This document shows, piece after piece, positions 61,795 to 64,000 of a DNA stretch of 64,000 bases (its first letter is position 1; the number at the start of each line of letters is the position of its first letter). The position numbers and the translations under genes were made by a program. Below the pieces are notes generated by a model. It was given only the letters and a program-made list of their open reading frames with translations. It had not been told where the DNA came from and did not search any database. The DNA is from Lantana camara (Eukaryota; Streptophyta; Magnoliopsida; Lamiales; Verbenaceae). The DNA lies in assembly GCA_037501455.1 (NCBI GenBank), contig CM074858.1, positions 84,604,501 through 84,668,500 on the forward strand. The letters run 5' to 3'.

Positions 61795-61799
61795 TATTT
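61795..61799. repeat. Target-site duplication of the nested LARD, right (TATTT)
   Basis: Matches 51896-51900. Confidence 0.93.
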
Positions 61800-62958
61800 T
61801 GTGGGATTTGTCCCGTTTGTCATGAGGCTTTGAAAAACACTTTTATATGTATCTAAGCTCTGTTTTCATTTACCTTGTAAAGTTTTGTTAAGAGTGTGTG
61901 TATAAGCGTGATATGACTTGTGTATAAGCTTCGTGTGATAAGTGTAAGTGTAAGTTTACGCCTCGGAGAAGTGGTATGTGATCTCGGGTCGACTATGGGA
62001 TCGTCGGGCTCTCTCATCAACACGACTCCACATACGGGAGAGTTGGCTTAACCTCGGGAGATCGAGGGGAAAGCGAGTTCTCTTATGCCAACGGGTGCAT
62101 GTGTCATGGCCCGTCGAAGGAGCGGGTGGGATCCCCCGACTCATGTTATGTATATGTGTAGGGGTGAAGAGGGGCACCTCTCTTCCCCAAACGGTGTAGG
62201 GGTCGGATTGATTTATGTTTCGTTTTGTTTTCGCTTCGCCTTTGCTTTGGAGTAAGTGGGTTGGAAGTCAAGCTTTCGGATTGGTATGTTTATGCTTTTG
62301 TTTATGGTTGTGAAACGGGGGTGGATTTCTAAATTCTAAAACTTGGTTGATTTTGGCCTTCGGCCTTAAACTTCTTCCTTTATATATCTATTACCACGGG
62401 TTAAAGGTTTTAGAATGCAAAACCCATGCCCGGTTCATTAACCCTTTCAGCTTTGAATATGCTTTACTCTTATGTATATGTATGGGTACGTGTGTTAGCC
62501 CCCTCACCAGTCTCTAGGACTGACCCTCGTTGTTTCTCTCTTTTCCCACCTTTCTCTTGAGTTTTCAGGTTCCCGTTTGGGAGTTGGAGCTAGGCGGTTG
62601 TCTTTGAGTCGTGGTTGTGGATAGCTCGAGTCACATGCATTGTATTTTGTTTTCTTTATGCATTTTGATAGATTTGAAGTATGTGCAAGTTATGTCTTTA
62701 ATTCGAATTGTAAGGGTTTGCATAACTTGACTCGCTATATTTTGATATGTCTCGAGTATGTTTGTTTGTTTTTGGTATGCTAGTACTTCCGCAATTGTTA
62801 TCTGTTTTTATTGCGCACTCTCAGGCTTAGGTTGAAATTTCGTTTATCACCCGTTTGCCATAGCTTGATGCGAGGGCAAAGTCTCTATTTCGTTACACGT
62901 GTCAGGCTATGGTGCGGGGGATGTGGCGCCCTTCGCTCTGGGGTGTTACTTCCTTAAG

Positions 62959-62970
62959 TAGTATCAGAGC
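62959..62970 (+). other. Primer-binding site of the outer element
   Basis: TAGTATCAGAGC, one base off TGGTATCAGAGC, 8 nt (TCCTTAAG) after the LTR end. It is followed by a GGTTGCAAAATC hairpin in which the GCAA loop is kept. Confidence 0.82.
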
Positions 62971-64000
62971 TCTTGGTTGCAAAATCGGAGCTCTCGTGTC
63001 GTGTTGGGTTTGTCTAGGTCGTTCGGCTTAGGATTACGTGTTTGTTTGCATTCACTACATCACTTATGTGAATTATTTGATGTTATGTGATATTACTTGT
63101 ATTAATCGTTCACATGAACATGCACCAAAACCTTGCATGCATCGATATTTTGGAAATTTTACTCATATTTCAGGGTATCACTCCAATATCGATGAAGATC
63201 ACCGGGGAAAAGAGCAAGAGAGACAGGTATATTTGGAATACAAGGGGCTTATGGATTTTGATCTTTTGAAACGATTTGAAATGAGGATACCAAGGCCATG
63301 TTCTAGGTGATCAAGGGGATAGAGTTGAGATTTGAGGAGTCTGAGAAGAATTCTTATGAGAGAGTTCTATTCGAGAACTTTGTACAAGTACCTTCCTTCC
63401 GAGTTTGATGATAGGAAGATTTCAATAAGAAGAATGAATGAAGATGGATGATTTCATATAAGGTTTTGAACGATTGGGTACCTTCGAGGACTATCCTAGA
63501 GTTCGGAATTATTTGCAAGTAAATAGACATGGAATTCGATCAAATTTTCAAATTCCAAGAGTATGTGCATGATCCGAGGATGCAAGATACATGGGCTATG
63601 AAGGAATGGGTAATCAATGGATTGAGTTTCGCACACTACTTATATGAGGAACAGACCGGTTTGGGGTTCGAAGATCAAGCAAGGAATTCAAACTTCAAGG
63701 AATTCTCGAGAGGTTCTAAGATGTCGACAATGTCAGAAAAAGAAGATTTCAATGCCGAAGTGGAAGGATCAAATCAAGAGGAATTAGGAATTATTTTAAG
63801 TGTTGTTAGATAGGAGAATACTTCAAGATGGAATAGTTGGAAGGTAAGACGAGGAAACCAAAAGATAAGAGAAATTCTCAAAAATTCAAGAGTTCAAGGA
63901 TGCCGAGTATAGGAAGATTCAATTATTAAGGATGGATTTTATAGCCCTTCAGCGGAAGCAAGTTAATATTTACATTGTAAAGACTCGAATCACATGCAAG
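62971..64000 (+). mobile_element. Start of outer element internal region, no recognised coding
   Basis: Begins with the conserved box CTCGTGTCGTG..GTCTAGGTCG (62991-63032). The longest frame, 63529-63813 (94 codons, M at 63529), is acidic at its C-terminus and matches no family I recognise. It could be a decayed gag fragment or chance. The window ends before any decisive domain. Confidence 0.5.

Larger units (their letters stand above)
50409..62568 (+). other. Possible leader intron of the outer LTR, containing the nested LARD
   Basis: The donor-like TCTTGAAG|GTAAGTA at 50408/50409 is a near-perfect plant donor. The acceptor-like TTGAGTTTTCAG|G ends at 62568. Without the nested element the span would be about 2.26 kb, close to the 2.0-2.3 kb in the related LTRs. 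Confidence 0.42.
49643..62950 (+). repeat. Outer 5' LTR, split by the nested LARD
   Basis: Two parts, 49643-51900 and 61800-62950, give about 3,409 bp once the insertion and one TATTT are removed. It contains a GACACGGCCGTGTC palindrome cluster at 51102-51245, the CAGTC/GACTG stem at 62518-62532 and splice-like sites bounding 50409-62568. The terminal CA is changed to CT, a decay change or a mis-set end. Confidence 0.82.
49643..64000 (+). mobile_element. Plus-strand gypsy-type element, 5' LTR and start of internal region, runs off window
   Basis: Starts TGTAACATCCCC. Its LTR resumes after the nested LARD and ends GGGGTGTTACT at 62950, followed by the TCCTTAAG spacer and primer site 62959-62970. 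The internal region continues past 64000, so its 3' LTR, TSD and coding capacity cannot be judged. It is older than the nested LARD. Confidence 0.8.

Overview
This window looks like plant nuclear DNA, probably from a eudicot, made almost entirely of nested LTR retrotransposons. The evidence is Ty1/copia and Ty3/gypsy-type LTRs with 5-bp target duplications, initiator-Met primer-binding sites, a tRNA-derived SINE and AT-rich spacer. I see no intact host gene, rRNA or tRNA gene, and no prokaryotic feature. The species cannot be named from this sequence.

Layout. (1) 1-3501 and 35116-39436: a plus-strand copia element with a leader of about 2 kb, a broken gag-pol and a 1.84-kb 3' LTR; its 5' LTR is off the left edge. 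It is split inside the integrase by (2) 3502-35115: a 31.6-kb minus-strand array of a large non-autonomous gypsy-like element (LARD type), arranged LTR-int-LTR-int-LTR-int-LTR-int-LTR. The whole array is flanked by one TGATC duplication. (3) 39437-43881: a minus-strand copia LTR lying tail-to-tail with the first, itself split by a 2.55-kb solo gypsy LTR. (4) 43882-45217: old DNA with a SINE flanked by a 15-bp target duplication and a decayed transposon-type coding remnant. (5) 45218-49642: a decayed minus-strand gypsy LTR split by a 2.16-kb solo LTR with an AAAAT duplication. (6) 49643-64000: a plus-strand gypsy LTR whose element runs off the right edge. That LTR is split by a complete 9.9-kb LARD (51901-61794, TATTT duplication) related to the array elements but in the opposite orientation.

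The most interesting signals are structural. The copia leader has four successive hairpins that present nearly the same 17-18 nt loop on different stems. The array has an exact 13,958-bp higher-order period, and its middle LTR is a chimera of the two outer LTR types, which records an unequal crossover. All the better-preserved gypsy-type LTRs, although diverged, keep a matching pair of splice-site-like sequences, a CAGTCT/AGACTG stem-loop beside the 3' site and a palindrome cluster. Where an internal region is present, the primer site is followed by a small GCAA-loop hairpin and a conserved box. The non-autonomous elements contain no recognisable gag or pol and would need proteins from a partner that is not in this window.

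All similarity calls come from reading the sequence by eye. No search, alignment program or folding program was run.
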